From Oscillospiraceae bacterium (GTDB taxonomy: Bacteria; Bacillota; Clostridia; Oscillospirales; CAG-272), in NCBI GenBank assembly GCA_015064385.1, contig SVSI01000001.1, positions 29,637 to 93,636 of the forward strand: DNA of 64,000 nt. Direction: 5' to 3'. The notes beneath the pieces are model-generated. The model saw nothing but the letters and a program-made list of their open reading frames with translations. It was not told the DNA's origin and ran no database searches. A program made the position numbers and the translations under genes. Positions 47,758 through 57,579 of the stretch are shown here, piece by piece (position 1 is the stretch's first letter; each line of letters opens with the position of its first letter).

Positions 47758-50025
47758 ATGAAAAGACTGACTGCGTTACTTTTAGCGTTGATGCTGTTAC
47801 TAACCTGTTGCAGCGCTCCCGTTGAAGATCTGTTCGACGGAGCTGACTCTGATCAAAATATAAATGCGGGATACACGAACTATTCTCCGCCTGACATCGA
47901 AGACGGGGATGCGCAAGGTGATTTTTTCGGCGACATTGAGACGGAGATAGATCGACCCGAGAACGGCAAACCTACGGTGGAAGATCCCAACGAGGATAAA
48001 CCCACGGTGGAAGATCCCAACGAGGATAAACCCACGGTGGAAGATCCTAACGAGGACAAACCCACGGTGGAAGATCCTAACGAGGACAAACCCACGGTGG
48101 AAGATCCCAACGAGGACAAACCCACAGTGGAAGATCCCAATGAGGACAAACCCACAGTGGAAGATCCCAATGAGGACAAACCCACGGTGGAAGATCCTAA
48201 CGAGGACAAGCCCACGGTGGATCAGCCCAACGAGGACAAGCCCACGGTGGATCAGCCCAACGAGGACAAACCCACGGTGGATCAGCCCAACGAGGACAAA
48301 CCCACGGTGGATCAACCTAACGTGGATAAACCCACGGTGGATCAACCCGAGACACCGGAAATATCCCACGATTATAAGGCAACCGTAACTGCGCCTACCT
48401 GCAAGAGCGAGGGATATACGACCTACACCTGCTCGATATGTGGGGACTCGTACGTGACCGATCGGGTTTCAACCGTTCCGCACAATTACAAATCAACGGT
48501 AACTGCACCCACTTGTGTGAAGAGCGGTTACACCACGTACACCTGCACGGTTTGCTCTACCTCTTATACCTCAAACACGGTAGCTGCGACAGGTCACAAC
48601 TGGAAGGCGGCTACGACGTCTGCGCCCAAAACCTGCACAACCTGCGGTGCGACCGAAGGAAGTAAGCTGCCCTCGACCGATTCGTCAAGCTCTTCATCCG
48701 GTTCCTCCTCGTCAAGCTCTTCATCCGGTTCCTCTTCGTCAAGCTCCTCGTCCGGATACAGCGAGAAGCTTTACGTAAGCTACATAAACGTAGGACAGGG
48801 AGACAGCATTCTCATTAAAGTCGGTGACTGTGACATTCTTATCGACGCGGGTACGTCAAGCTACGGCTCTACCGTTTCAAGCTATCTGAAGAGTCAGGGC
48901 GTTGACGATATTGAGCTTCTGATAAATACCCACCCCGATTCTGACCATTGCGGCGGACTGACCGCGGTTCTTAACAGCTTTGTGGTCGAGCAGGTGTGGA
49001 TCTCTCCCAAAACGAGCACGACTACGGTTTACAAGAACTTTATCTCCGCGGTAAATAGCGAGGGTCTGACCGCTAAAAAGCCGACGGTGGGAACCGTTTA
49101 TAAATACGAATATCTGACACTTACCGTTCTTTATGCATCAACGGGCTCCGATTCCAACAACTCGTCTATCGTGACGATGCTTGAATACGGCAGCTACAAA
49201 TTCCTCTTTACCGGAGATGCGGGCGAAGAGGTTGAAAACAAGCTCGTAAGCTCGGGCGCAAACCTCAGCTGTGACGTTCTTAAAGTCGGACATCACGGCA
49301 GTAAGTATTCAAGCACGGCGTCGTTCCTCAGTAAAACGGGCGCTGACTACGGCGTAATTTGCGTAGGAAGCAATTCTTACGGACACCCCACGGCCGATGC
49401 GCTTAGCAGACTTTCGTCTGCGGGAATAACCGTTTACCGTACGGACAAGGACGGAAACGTAGTATTCTCCACCAACGGCGCGACCTTGACTCTGCCGGGA
49501 GGCGGAACGGTCAGCGGCGGATCCGGATCGGGCACGTCCTCTGGCGGAAGCTCGTCGGGAAGCACCTCCTCGGGCTCGTCCTCAAGCGGTTCTTCGTCCT
49601 CATCTACCGAGTATTTTATCGGTAACACCGAGACTAAAGTGTTCCATCTTCCCACCTGCGGCAATCTTCCCGCGGCATCCAAGCGTAACACGATGTATAA
49701 TTATTGGTGGATAATCAATATTGCCGGATATACGCCCTGCGGACGTTGTCTGAAGAATTATTCGGGTGGCGGCAGCGAAAGTACTACGAGCTATATTGCT
49801 AACACCGAGTCTAAAGTATATCACTTGTCCACGTGTAGTTATCTGCCTGCGGCATCCAAGCGTGAGGTAATATACAGTACTGCGGGATACACGCCTTGCG
49901 GACACTGTATAAAGAAGGCGACTTCAACGAGCGATACGTCCGGTGGAGACGTCGGAGCGGTTCAGCTCCTTTCGTACGCCTACGTATCGGTATCGTCCAA
50001 ACGCGAACTGCTTGTTGTGGTATAG
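47758..50025 (+). CDS. Lipoprotein with tandem repeats, Cys-rich repeats, ComEC-like metallo-beta-lactamase domain and two Ada-like CxxC motifs
   Basis: Lipobox LLLTCC; YINVGQGDSILIKVGDCDILIDAG, NTHPDSDHCGGL, KVGHHGSKYSS; (K/V)FHLPTCGNLP...GYTPCGRCLK x2. Confidence 0.85.
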   Translation: MKRLTALLLALMLLLTCCSAPVEDLFDGADSDQNINAGYTNYSPPDIEDGDAQGDFFGDIETEIDRPENGKPTVEDPNEDKPTVEDPNEDKPTVEDPNEDKPTVEDPNEDKPTVEDPNEDKPTVEDPNEDKPTVEDPNEDKPTVEDPNEDKPTVDQPNEDKPTVDQPNEDKPTVDQPNEDKPTVDQPNVDKPTVDQPETPEISHDYKATVTAPTCKSEGYTTYTCSICGDSYVTDRVSTVPHNYKSTVTAPTCVKSGYTTYTCTVCSTSYTSNTVAATGHNWKAATTSAPKTCTTCGATEGSKLPSTDSSSSSSGSSSSSSSSGSSSSSSSSGYSEKLYVSYINVGQGDSILIKVGDCDILIDAGTSSYGSTVSSYLKSQGVDDIELLINTHPDSDHCGGLTAVLNSFVVEQVWISPKTSTTTVYKNFISAVNSEGLTAKKPTVGTVYKYEYLTLTVLYASTGSDSNNSSIVTMLEYGSYKFLFTGDAGEEVENKLVSSGANLSCDVLKVGHHGSKYSSTASFLSKTGADYGVICVGSNSYGHPTADALSRLSSAGITVYRTDKDGNVVFSTNGATLTLPGGGTVSGGSGSGTSSGGSSSGSTSSGSSSSGSSSSSTEYFIGNTETKVFHLPTCGNLPAASKRNTMYNYWWIINIAGYTPCGRCLKNYSGGGSESTTSYIANTESKVYHLSTCSYLPAASKREVIYSTAGYTPCGHCIKKATSTSDTSGGDVGAVQLLSYAYVSVSSKRELLVVV
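47968..48352 (+). repeat. 30-bp minisatellite encoding (KPTV[ED/DQ]PNED)x12 plus a partial unit
   Basis: Perfect 30-nt periodicity, CCCACGGTGGAAGATCC(C/T)AACGAGGA(C/T)AAA, switching to GGTGGATCA(G/A)CC after eight units. Confidence 0.97.
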
Positions 50026-50044
50026 AACAATAATAAAAAACAAA

Positions 50045-50072
50045 ACGCACTCCGAAAGCGGAGTGCGTTTTT
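50045..50072. terminator. Intrinsic terminator (bidirectional)
   Basis: ACGCACTCCG-AAAG-CGGAGTGCGTTTTTT. Confidence 0.9.
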
Positions 50073-50090
50073 TACGTTTGAGATTCTGCC

Positions 50091-50366
50091 TTAGTCAGTT
50101 ACGTAAGGAAGAATAGCGATTACACGAGCACGCTTGATGGCGATAGCCAGCTCACGCTGGTGCATAGCGCAGGTGCCGGTAACACGTCTGGGGAGGATCT
50201 TGCCTCTGTCGGACGTGAACTTGCGGAGCTTTGCTGCATCCTTGTAATCTATGAAGTTTGCGGTCTTGTCAGCACAGAACTGGCAAACCTTTTTTCTCTT
50301 GCGATTTACGTTCGGGCGAGCGGGCTTTGCAGCAGGAGCTGCCTGAACTTCCTTTTCGTTATCCAT
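50091..50366 (-). CDS. rpsR: 30S ribosomal protein S18 (Zn-binding Cys form)
   Basis: [56 protein letters not shown]. Confidence 0.97.
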   Translation of the reverse strand: MDNEKEVQAAPAAKPARPNVNRKRKKVCQFCADKTANFIDYKDAAKLRKFTSDRGKILPRRVTGTCAMHQRELAIAIKRARVIAILPYVTD

Positions 50367-50393
50367 GTTATGAAACCTCCTTAATTATTGGTG

Positions 50394-50855
50394 TCAGAAC
50401 GGGAGATCGTCGTCGTTCGGGATGTCTTCGAATCTCGGAGCGTCTGCGTCCTGAGTGGAAAACGACGGTGCGCCGTAGCTTTCCGGTGTGTACTGCGCAT
50501 TACCGCCCCTTGCCGCAGGAGACTCACCCTTCGAATCAACGAAGTTGATCTCATCTGCAACTACGTCGGTGGCGTAGCGCTTCTGATTGTTTTGATCCGT
50601 CCAGGATCTCGTCTGGATGGAACCGATTACGCAAATCGAGCTTCCTTTACGGAAGAAACGGGAAACAAACTCTGCCTGGTTTCTCCAAGCGACGACGTTG
50701 ATAAAATCTGCCTGCTGTGCGCCCTCTGCGGATGTGCGGCGGTTTACCGCTACCGAAAAAGTGCATACCGTAATACCCGAAGAAGTCTGTCTGATCTCGG
50801 GGTCAGCCGTGAGACGTCCGCCTATAATTACCTTATTGAGATTAAAGTTAGCCAT
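50394..50855 (-). CDS. ssb: Single-stranded DNA-binding protein
   Basis: MANFNLNKVIIGGRLTADPEIRQTSSGITVCTFSVAVNRR; DDDLPF tail. Confidence 0.97.
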   Translation of the reverse strand: MANFNLNKVIIGGRLTADPEIRQTSSGITVCTFSVAVNRRTSAEGAQQADFINVVAWRNQAEFVSRFFRKGSSICVIGSIQTRSWTDQNNQKRYATDVVADEINFVDSKGESPAARGGNAQYTPESYGAPSFSTQDADAPRFEDIPNDDDLPF

Positions 50856-50896
50856 TTTTATACCATCCTTTCAAGCAAACGGTAATGTTTATTCCC

Positions 50897-51193
50897 TTAT
50901 TCGGGTTTTTTTACTACGATAGAACGCATAACGCCTTCAGTAATTCTGAAGATTCTCTCAAGCTCTGCAACGAACTTCGGCGAAGCGCTGAAATCCATCT
51001 GAACGTAGTATCCTTCGCTCATATCGTTGATGAGATAAGCGAGCTTTCTCTTTCCGATTTCCTTTACCTCGGGCGCCTCCGTATCGGATGCGATGAGGTC
51101 GGAAAACTTGGCGATGAGAGCAGCCGTTGCTTCCTCGGTAAGATTAGCGTTGAGGACGAATACGGTTTCATACTTGTTAACTGCTTTTTCCAT
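50897..51193 (-). CDS. rpsF: 30S ribosomal protein S6
   Basis: YETVFVLNANLTEEATAALIAKF; rpsF-ssb-rpsR order. Confidence 0.96.
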   Translation of the reverse strand: MEKAVNKYETVFVLNANLTEEATAALIAKFSDLIASDTEAPEVKEIGKRKLAYLINDMSEGYYVQMDFSASPKFVAELERIFRITEGVMRSIVVKKPE

Positions 51194-51406
51194 TATTTAC
51201 ACCTCCCTATGGACATAAGACCGCAAGCTGATTTGAATTTTTATTTACCTGCGGTAAGGAGAAATGCCGCGCGATCTGCGTACGGTATCACAGACGTGTA
51301 ACGACACTTCGAGACAGTATTCTAACATACTTTTTGACTTTTGTCAATAGTAAAACTGCCGTTTTTTTACTTTTTATATAATAAATTACATATAATACGC
51401 GATTTT

Positions 51407-52243
51407 TCAGAGATCGGCGCCCATCTTGAAGCTTTTCTGGTACTGCTTTGGCGTAACTCCGACCGTCTTTTTGAAGAGATTTATGAAATGTGAATCTGTC
51501 TCAAAGCCGCATTCGGCGCATACGTTCTTAACGGGTTCTCCACGGCGGAGCATAGCGCAGGCACTTGATATCCTCAAATTGTTCAGATAACGCAGCCAGG
51601 TCGTTCCCGTACTTTTTTTGAACATATCGCAAAAATAGTTTTTAGTATATCCGAAATGACCTGCTACCTCGTTAAGCAGGATCTTTCGTCTGTGATTTTG
51701 TTCGGTCCACGCAATTATATCGTTTATTGCGACGTCGTGTCCCGCGGTTGCGGGTGCGGACGGCTTCTTTTTTTCGCCTGTGGCCAGAGTGCGTATTATC
51801 GAGAGAACGCCGATAAGTGCCTCCGAAACGTCGTCGCTTTCCATTTTTTCGGCGCTCTGTGCGAATACCGAGTAATCGGTCTGCAAAGCGGTCGGATCTG
51901 CCACCGTCGCGCCGTACTGTGCAAACAGCGAATCCACGTCCAAAAACTTTCGCATCATTTCTATGTGAATTTTTATCACCGCCACCGTACCTTCGCTGTG
52001 CTGATATTCAAATGAATGTACCGTCATAGGAGCAATATAGAACACCTTTTGACCGCTCATATCGTATTTTACACCGTCGATATAAGCGCTTCCCGATATG
52101 TCTTTGCACACAAGGATCTCAATGGTTTCCGCATAGTGCGGAGTGGAGATCACCGCGCTGTCGTATCTCTGCCGTACGACGGTCCACGGACGCGATTTTT
52201 TGAATTCCTTGTGCTCGATAAGAGCTGTGAAAAGATTTTTCAT
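51407..52243 (-). CDS. AraC family transcriptional regulator, divergent from GRE operon
   Basis: PVKNVCAECGFETDSHFINLFKKTVGVTPKQYQKS; start at 52243. Confidence 0.92.
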   Translation of the reverse strand: MKNLFTALIEHKEFKKSRPWTVVRQRYDSAVISTPHYAETIEILVCKDISGSAYIDGVKYDMSGQKVFYIAPMTVHSFEYQHSEGTVAVIKIHIEMMRKFLDVDSLFAQYGATVADPTALQTDYSVFAQSAEKMESDDVSEALIGVLSIIRTLATGEKKKPSAPATAGHDVAINDIIAWTEQNHRRKILLNEVAGHFGYTKNYFCDMFKKSTGTTWLRYLNNLRISSACAMLRRGEPVKNVCAECGFETDSHFINLFKKTVGVTPKQYQKSFKMGADL

Positions 52244-52397
52244 AGAGCCGTCTCCTAAACAGATCGTTTTTTGTATTGTAGCACATAAATCGTAATATTG
52301 CAATACTTTTTCTGAAGATTGGGGTTTGAAGGTAGGAAAAACGCGTGATATAATCATATTAATAAAACTGCAAAAAGCAGAAAAAAGGAGATCAAAA

Positions 52398-53483
52398 ATG
52401 GAAAAACTTAAGGTTGGTATCATAGGTTGCGGAGGCATTGCAAACGGAAAGCACATGCCCTCTATCAAGAAGGTCGCAAATCTCGAAATGGTCGCTTTTT
52501 GTGACATTATCGAGGAAAGAGCAATCAAGGCGGCAAAGGACTACGGCACACCGGACGCCAAGGTCTATACCGATTACAGAGAGCTGCTTAAGGATGAGAG
52601 CATAAACAGCGTAAGAGTTCTTACTCCGAACCGTCTGCACGCGCAGATAAGTATAGACGCAATGCGCGCCGGTAAGCACGTTCTTTGCGAAAAGCCGATG
52701 GCGGCTACCTACGAGGACGCAAAGCGTATGCTCGAGGTTCAAAAAGAGACGGGAATGGTGCTCACCGTCGGTTATCAGCATAAATTCGATCCCGACGTAA
52801 TGTACGCAAAGGAAGAAGCAAAGAAAAACGCGTTCGGCGAAATGTATTTTGCAAAGGGTAACGTTATCCGTCGCCGCGGAGTACCCACTTGGGGAGTTTT
52901 TACAAGCAAAGCGGAGCAGGGCGGCGGATCGCTTATCGATATCGGAACGCACGTGCTTGATATCGTTCTCTACCTTATGGATAACTATAAGCCGAAATTC
53001 GTCGTTGGAACGACCTACGATAAGCTCAAGGGTCAGAAGGAGAGCGCAAACCCCTTCGGACCTTGGGATCCGGATAATTACGACGTAGAGGAAGCGGCGT
53101 TCGGATACGTCGTTATGGAAAACGGTGCGACTATAATTCTAGAAACGAGCTGGGCGCTCAACACTACGGACGTTTGCGGTGTTCGCTATATGGTTTGCGG
53201 AAGCGAGGGCGGAGCCGATAACTACGGCGGAAAATTCAAGATAAACGGAGTAAACAACAACAGACAGTTTATTCACACTCCCGACCTTGCGCCCGGTGGG
53301 GTTGCCTTCTATGATTCTAAGGAATCCTCTCCGACCGTGCTCGAGCAGATCGCCTTTACAAACGCTATACTCGGAAAGGGCGAGCTTGTAACAAAGCCCG
53401 AGGCGGCGGCAGTCGTTACCCAAATACTTGAGGGAATATACATCTCGGCGGAGACCGGCAAGCCCTACTATTTCCAAGACTAA
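52398..53483 (+). CDS. Gfo/Idh/MocA family oxidoreductase
   Basis: MEKLKVGIIGCGGIANGKH, CEKPMAATYEDA. Confidence 0.95.
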   Translation: MEKLKVGIIGCGGIANGKHMPSIKKVANLEMVAFCDIIEERAIKAAKDYGTPDAKVYTDYRELLKDESINSVRVLTPNRLHAQISIDAMRAGKHVLCEKPMAATYEDAKRMLEVQKETGMVLTVGYQHKFDPDVMYAKEEAKKNAFGEMYFAKGNVIRRRGVPTWGVFTSKAEQGGGSLIDIGTHVLDIVLYLMDNYKPKFVVGTTYDKLKGQKESANPFGPWDPDNYDVEEAAFGYVVMENGATIILETSWALNTTDVCGVRYMVCGSEGGADNYGGKFKINGVNNNRQFIHTPDLAPGGVAFYDSKESSPTVLEQIAFTNAILGKGELVTKPEAAAVVTQILEGIYISAETGKPYYFQD

Positions 53484-53498
53484 AGGAGATGCGATCTT

Positions 53499-54503
53499 AT
53501 GTTCAGAATAGCACTTTTGAGCCGTTGGCACGTTCATTCTCATAAGAATGATCAAAGATACGTTAAAGAGTTTTTAACTTTGCCCGACTGCAAGGTCACC
53601 TGCGTTTGGGACAAGGATGAAGATGTCGCCCGGGAGTGGGGAGAAGAATTTTCCGTTCCGTATTTCACCGATCTCGAAGAGGTGCTTTCACGGGATGACG
53701 TCGATGGCGTTCTCGTTACCTCTATGGCAAGCGAGCACAGAGAGATTTTTATTGCGGCGGCAGAACACAAAAAGCATATTTTTACCGAAAAAGTGCTTTC
53801 CTTCTCGCTTGAGGACGCCTATGCCATAAAGGAAGCCGTCGAGAGAAACGGCGTAAAATTCTGCATATCCTTCAACCGCCTTGCAATAAAGCAGCTTGCG
53901 TACGCAAAAAAGCTTGTTGACGAAAAGATCATCGGTGAACCGGTAGGATTTCGCTGCATGTGCGGACATAATCAGGGTATAGAGAACACTCTGCCGGAAT
54001 ATTGGTACGACCCCGACATCTGCGGAGGAGGAGCCATGATCGACCTTGGATTTAACTCTGCATATCTCGCAAGATACGTAATGGGAGATATAGAGTCGGT
54101 AAGCTCGAGCTTTTCCTACTCACTTATGAATAAAAAGGTTGAGGACAACGCATCGTGCAACGTACGTTTCGGTAGTGGCGCTATGGGGCTTATCGAGGCG
54201 ACCTTTGATTCGCCTCTTCTCAGCGTTTTCGAGCTTGCCGTTTACGGCACGAAGGGCTCGTACTACGCTCGCTTTGGCGGAAACGACGTTGCGGAGCTTC
54301 GTCTCGCGGGTAAGCCGAGCGAGATACTTGATATAAAGAATCTCCCGCAGTGCCTTAATTCTCCCGTCCGCACTTGGGTAGATGCCTGTGTGAACGGCGG
54401 ATCAGACAAGGATTACGGTATAGATGCAGCCATCGATATGGTAAAATTTATGGTTGCGGCTTACGAGTCTGCTCGCCTTGACGGGAAGCGAATAAAAATA
54501 TGA
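53499..54503 (+). CDS. Gfo/Idh/MocA family oxidoreductase
   Basis: TEKVLSFSLEDAYAIKEAV; GGGAMIDLGFN. Confidence 0.92.
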   Translation: MFRIALLSRWHVHSHKNDQRYVKEFLTLPDCKVTCVWDKDEDVAREWGEEFSVPYFTDLEEVLSRDDVDGVLVTSMASEHREIFIAAAEHKKHIFTEKVLSFSLEDAYAIKEAVERNGVKFCISFNRLAIKQLAYAKKLVDEKIIGEPVGFRCMCGHNQGIENTLPEYWYDPDICGGGAMIDLGFNSAYLARYVMGDIESVSSSFSYSLMNKKVEDNASCNVRFGSGAMGLIEATFDSPLLSVFELAVYGTKGSYYARFGGNDVAELRLAGKPSEILDIKNLPQCLNSPVRTWVDACVNGGSDKDYGIDAAIDMVKFMVAAYESARLDGKRIKI

Positions 54504-55279
54504 AAAAAGCACTCGTTACCGAGATAAGAAAAGCGTCATTTCACGACGGGCCGGGCGTGCGTACGGTAGTCTTTTTCAAGGGTTGCCCGCTCAGGTGCGC
54601 GTGGTGTCACAATCCCGAGTGTCTGTCATTTGAAAAGCAGATCCTATTTTATCCCGAAAAATGTGTGGGCTGCGGACTGTGCGAAAAGGGTTGTTATCTT
54701 GGTGCCAAAGTCCCTTGCGGCAGAGAAATGACCGCGGGTGAAATATTTGCCGAGATTCTCACGGACAAAGAATATTTCGGCGACGAAGGCGGAGTTACTT
54801 TCTCGGGCGGAGAGCCCCTCTCTCACTCGGAGATAATTTTAGAGCTTATTAAAAAATGCCACGATAACGGGATAAAATGTGCCGTGGAAACCTCGCTGTA
54901 TATTTGGAACGAGGACATACTGCGTGCGTGCGATCTCGTAATGGCAGACTTTAAGATATGGGACTCGGCTACGCACGAAAGATACACGGGCGTCTCGAAC
55001 GAAAGGATAAAAGAGAATTTTCTGCGCCTTGACACTCTCGGCGTTCCCGTCATCGTGCGTACACCCGTAATACCCGAGATCGATCAGGGAATAGATAAGA
55101 TCTCCGAGTTTGTAAAAGAGCTGAAAAACGCCGTTTCCTATGAGCTGTTACCATATCATCCGCTCGGGAAATCGAAATACGATGCGCTCGGAAAAGCGTT
55201 TACCGAGTTTTCGGTGCCGAGCAAAGAATATATGAAAGGTCTTTCTGAAAAATATGTATTCGTACGAAAAAAGACTTGA
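54500..55279 (+). CDS. Glycyl-radical enzyme activating protein (radical SAM)
   Basis: FHDGPGVRTVVFFKGCPLRCAWCHNPE; CVGCGLCEKGC; VTFSGGEPL. Confidence 0.95.
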   Translation: MKKALVTEIRKASFHDGPGVRTVVFFKGCPLRCAWCHNPECLSFEKQILFYPEKCVGCGLCEKGCYLGAKVPCGREMTAGEIFAEILTDKEYFGDEGGVTFSGGEPLSHSEIILELIKKCHDNGIKCAVETSLYIWNEDILRACDLVMADFKIWDSATHERYTGVSNERIKENFLRLDTLGVPVIVRTPVIPEIDQGIDKISEFVKELKNAVSYELLPYHPLGKSKYDALGKAFTEFSVPSKEYMKGLSEKYVFVRKKT

Positions 55280-57470
55280 CGCAATGCGCCAAAAAAAGAT
55301 AGAGCACACTCTTGCCAAAAGAAAACAGAACGGATTTACCGATCTTGATGATTTCGGTACCGTTCCGATATCGGAGGGATACTGCGTCACCCCGTGGTAT
55401 AACAGCGAAAACGGCAGCTTTTACGGTCTTGACGGAATGAGTGAGAATTTTTGCCGCGTTATCGGTGCTCACGAGCCGTACGTTGACAAAAACGAGATGC
55501 TTTGCGGCAGATGGAGAGATATGCTCGTAAACTATCGCGGAGACGTTCACTATATGCCCGATTGGCTCAAAAACAATCTCAAAAATCTTGAATTTATCAA
55601 GAATGGAGCAAACGCGCAGTGGAGCAAGCGTTGGGACGAGCAGCGGTTTCCTTACGATCACCTCAAGGATGATCAGAAAAAGTACAACATAACGAGCGGA
55701 ATAGATTCGGACGCGCATTTTGCGTGCGACTATCGGATCGGCTTTGAGCTTGGATTTGGCGGATTTCTTGAAAAAATAGAAAAATACCGCAAAATAAATC
55801 CCGAAAAGAAGGATTTTTACGACGCGGAGGAAAAATGTGTCCGTGCGATCATCGACTTTGTAAAACGTCACTGCGACAAAATAAAAGAGATGATAAACGA
55901 GGAAAAATCTCCGGAAATACGGGAAAATCTCGAGGATATGCTGAGGGTGAACGAGAATATAATCCTCGGCGCTCCAAAGACCTTTCACGAGGTCTGCCAG
56001 TGGACTGCGTACTTTAACTGTGCTTCCCGTATCTATACCAGAGACGGCGCGGGATTTCAGCTTGACACTCTGCTTTATCCATACTATGAGCGCGACAAGG
56101 CAGCAGGAATACTCGATGATGAAAAAGCAAAATTTCTAATAGCGAATCTGCTTCTTACGGATCCGCACTATTATCAGCTTTCGGGAGTTGACGAGAATGA
56201 CAATGACATGACGAATCGGCTCTCCTATCTCATTCTTGACGCAGCGGACGCCATAAACGTTTCGTGCAATCTTACCGTAAGAGTACATCCGAACTGTGAC
56301 CGAAAATTCCTTGAAAGAGCCGTCTTTTATCTTATGAAAAACAAAAACGGCTGGCCTCGGTTTGCAAACGACGAAGCGCTTTCAAAGGGATATATGCGAA
56401 ACGGTATCGACAAAAAGACGGCAAGGGAAAGAATTGCCGTCGGATGCAACTGGATGTGCGTCCCCGGGCGCGAATTTCCGATGAACGACACGGTAAAAAT
56501 CAACGTTGCAAAGGTCTTTGAGGTTGCGCTTTACGAGATGAAAAACGAAAAAGAAAAGAGCGTAGAAAGACTTTTTGAGCTTTATTCAAAGCACGTTGAA
56601 AAGGCGGTGTCCGTCGTTGCCGAGGGTGTGAATCTGCATATAGACCATATAGGAGAGGTGACTCCCGAGCTTATAATGAATCTTATGATGAAAAACACGC
56701 TCGAAAAGGGCGAGGATATCTCGAGATGTGCAGAGATATATACGGTAGGTGTGGACGGCGCAGGTCTTGCCGTGGTTGCCGACTCTTTTGCGGCGCTGAA
56801 AACGAGAGTTGAAGACGAAAAGGTCCTCTCGTGGGACGAGATGTACGCCGCTCTCGAAAACGATTTTGAAGATCCGCGTATTTATGCCATGATGAAAAGT
56901 GTGCCGAGATATTGCTCGGGAAACAGCGTGGCTGATTTCTTTGCAAAAAGACTTACCGACAATTTCGTGTGTAAGGTCAAAGGACAGAAAATGCCCGAGG
57001 GACGCACTCTGGTTCCGGGTTGGTTCTCGTGGGCGCGCAGTATCGAGTACGGTAAAACGGTGGGAGCAACTCCCAACGGCAGAAGATCGGGAGAGCCACT
57101 CACTCACGGAGCAAATCCCGAAAGCGGTTTTAGAACGGACGGAGCCGTAACCGCACAGTCAAGCGGTATTGCGAGCGTTCAGTGCGGATACGGAAATACC
57201 GCGCCTCTTCAAATAGAGTTTGATCCGAGAGTTTCGCTTGAGGAGGGCGGACTTGAGCGCGTCAGGGACCTTGTTCTCGGGCACTTTGCACTCGGCGGAA
57301 CGCTTATCAACATAAACGTTATTGACAAGGATACGATAATGAAAGCAAAGGACGATCCGGACGCATATCCCGATCTTGTTGTAAGAGTTACCGGATTTAC
57401 CGCATATTTTGCTTCTCTTTCGCCAAAATTCAGAGAACTCGTCGTATCAAGATTTATAGACGGAATGTAA
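55254..57470 (+). CDS. Glycyl radical enzyme (PFL-like superfamily), substrate unknown
   Basis: C-terminal RVTGFTAYF glycyl loop; AVGCNWMCVPGRE Cys loop; GATPNGRRSGEPL. Confidence 0.93.
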   Translation: MYSYEKRLDAMRQKKIEHTLAKRKQNGFTDLDDFGTVPISEGYCVTPWYNSENGSFYGLDGMSENFCRVIGAHEPYVDKNEMLCGRWRDMLVNYRGDVHYMPDWLKNNLKNLEFIKNGANAQWSKRWDEQRFPYDHLKDDQKKYNITSGIDSDAHFACDYRIGFELGFGGFLEKIEKYRKINPEKKDFYDAEEKCVRAIIDFVKRHCDKIKEMINEEKSPEIRENLEDMLRVNENIILGAPKTFHEVCQWTAYFNCASRIYTRDGAGFQLDTLLYPYYERDKAAGILDDEKAKFLIANLLLTDPHYYQLSGVDENDNDMTNRLSYLILDAADAINVSCNLTVRVHPNCDRKFLERAVFYLMKNKNGWPRFANDEALSKGYMRNGIDKKTARERIAVGCNWMCVPGREFPMNDTVKINVAKVFEVALYEMKNEKEKSVERLFELYSKHVEKAVSVVAEGVNLHIDHIGEVTPELIMNLMMKNTLEKGEDISRCAEIYTVGVDGAGLAVVADSFAALKTRVEDEKVLSWDEMYAALENDFEDPRIYAMMKSVPRYCSGNSVADFFAKRLTDNFVCKVKGQKMPEGRTLVPGWFSWARSIEYGKTVGATPNGRRSGEPLTHGANPESGFRTDGAVTAQSSGIASVQCGYGNTAPLQIEFDPRVSLEEGGLERVRDLVLGHFALGGTLININVIDKDTIMKAKDDPDAYPDLVVRVTGFTAYFASLSPKFRELVVSRFIDGM

Positions 57471-57475
57471 AAACA

Positions 57476-57506
57476 AAACGGCGCGCCTCGGCGCGCTGTT
57501 TTTGAT
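57476..57506 (+). terminator. Intrinsic terminator
   Basis: AACGGCGCGCCTCGGCGCGCTGTTTTT. Confidence 0.75.
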
Positions 57507-57579
57507 TTTCTCCACTTGCATTTTCTTGCGATCCGTGCTATAATTTTCGTAGCCATAAACCTTTTAAGGAGAATATAAA

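Noticed and set aside
47968-48352. Possible CRISPR array
   Set aside because: 30-nt units are contiguous with no unique spacers and encode a peptide repeat in frame.
47800-48369. 189-aa minus-strand repeat protein (HRGFVLVGI repeats)
   Set aside because: By-product of reading the 30-bp minisatellite backwards; the sense ORF has lipobox and MBL domain support.
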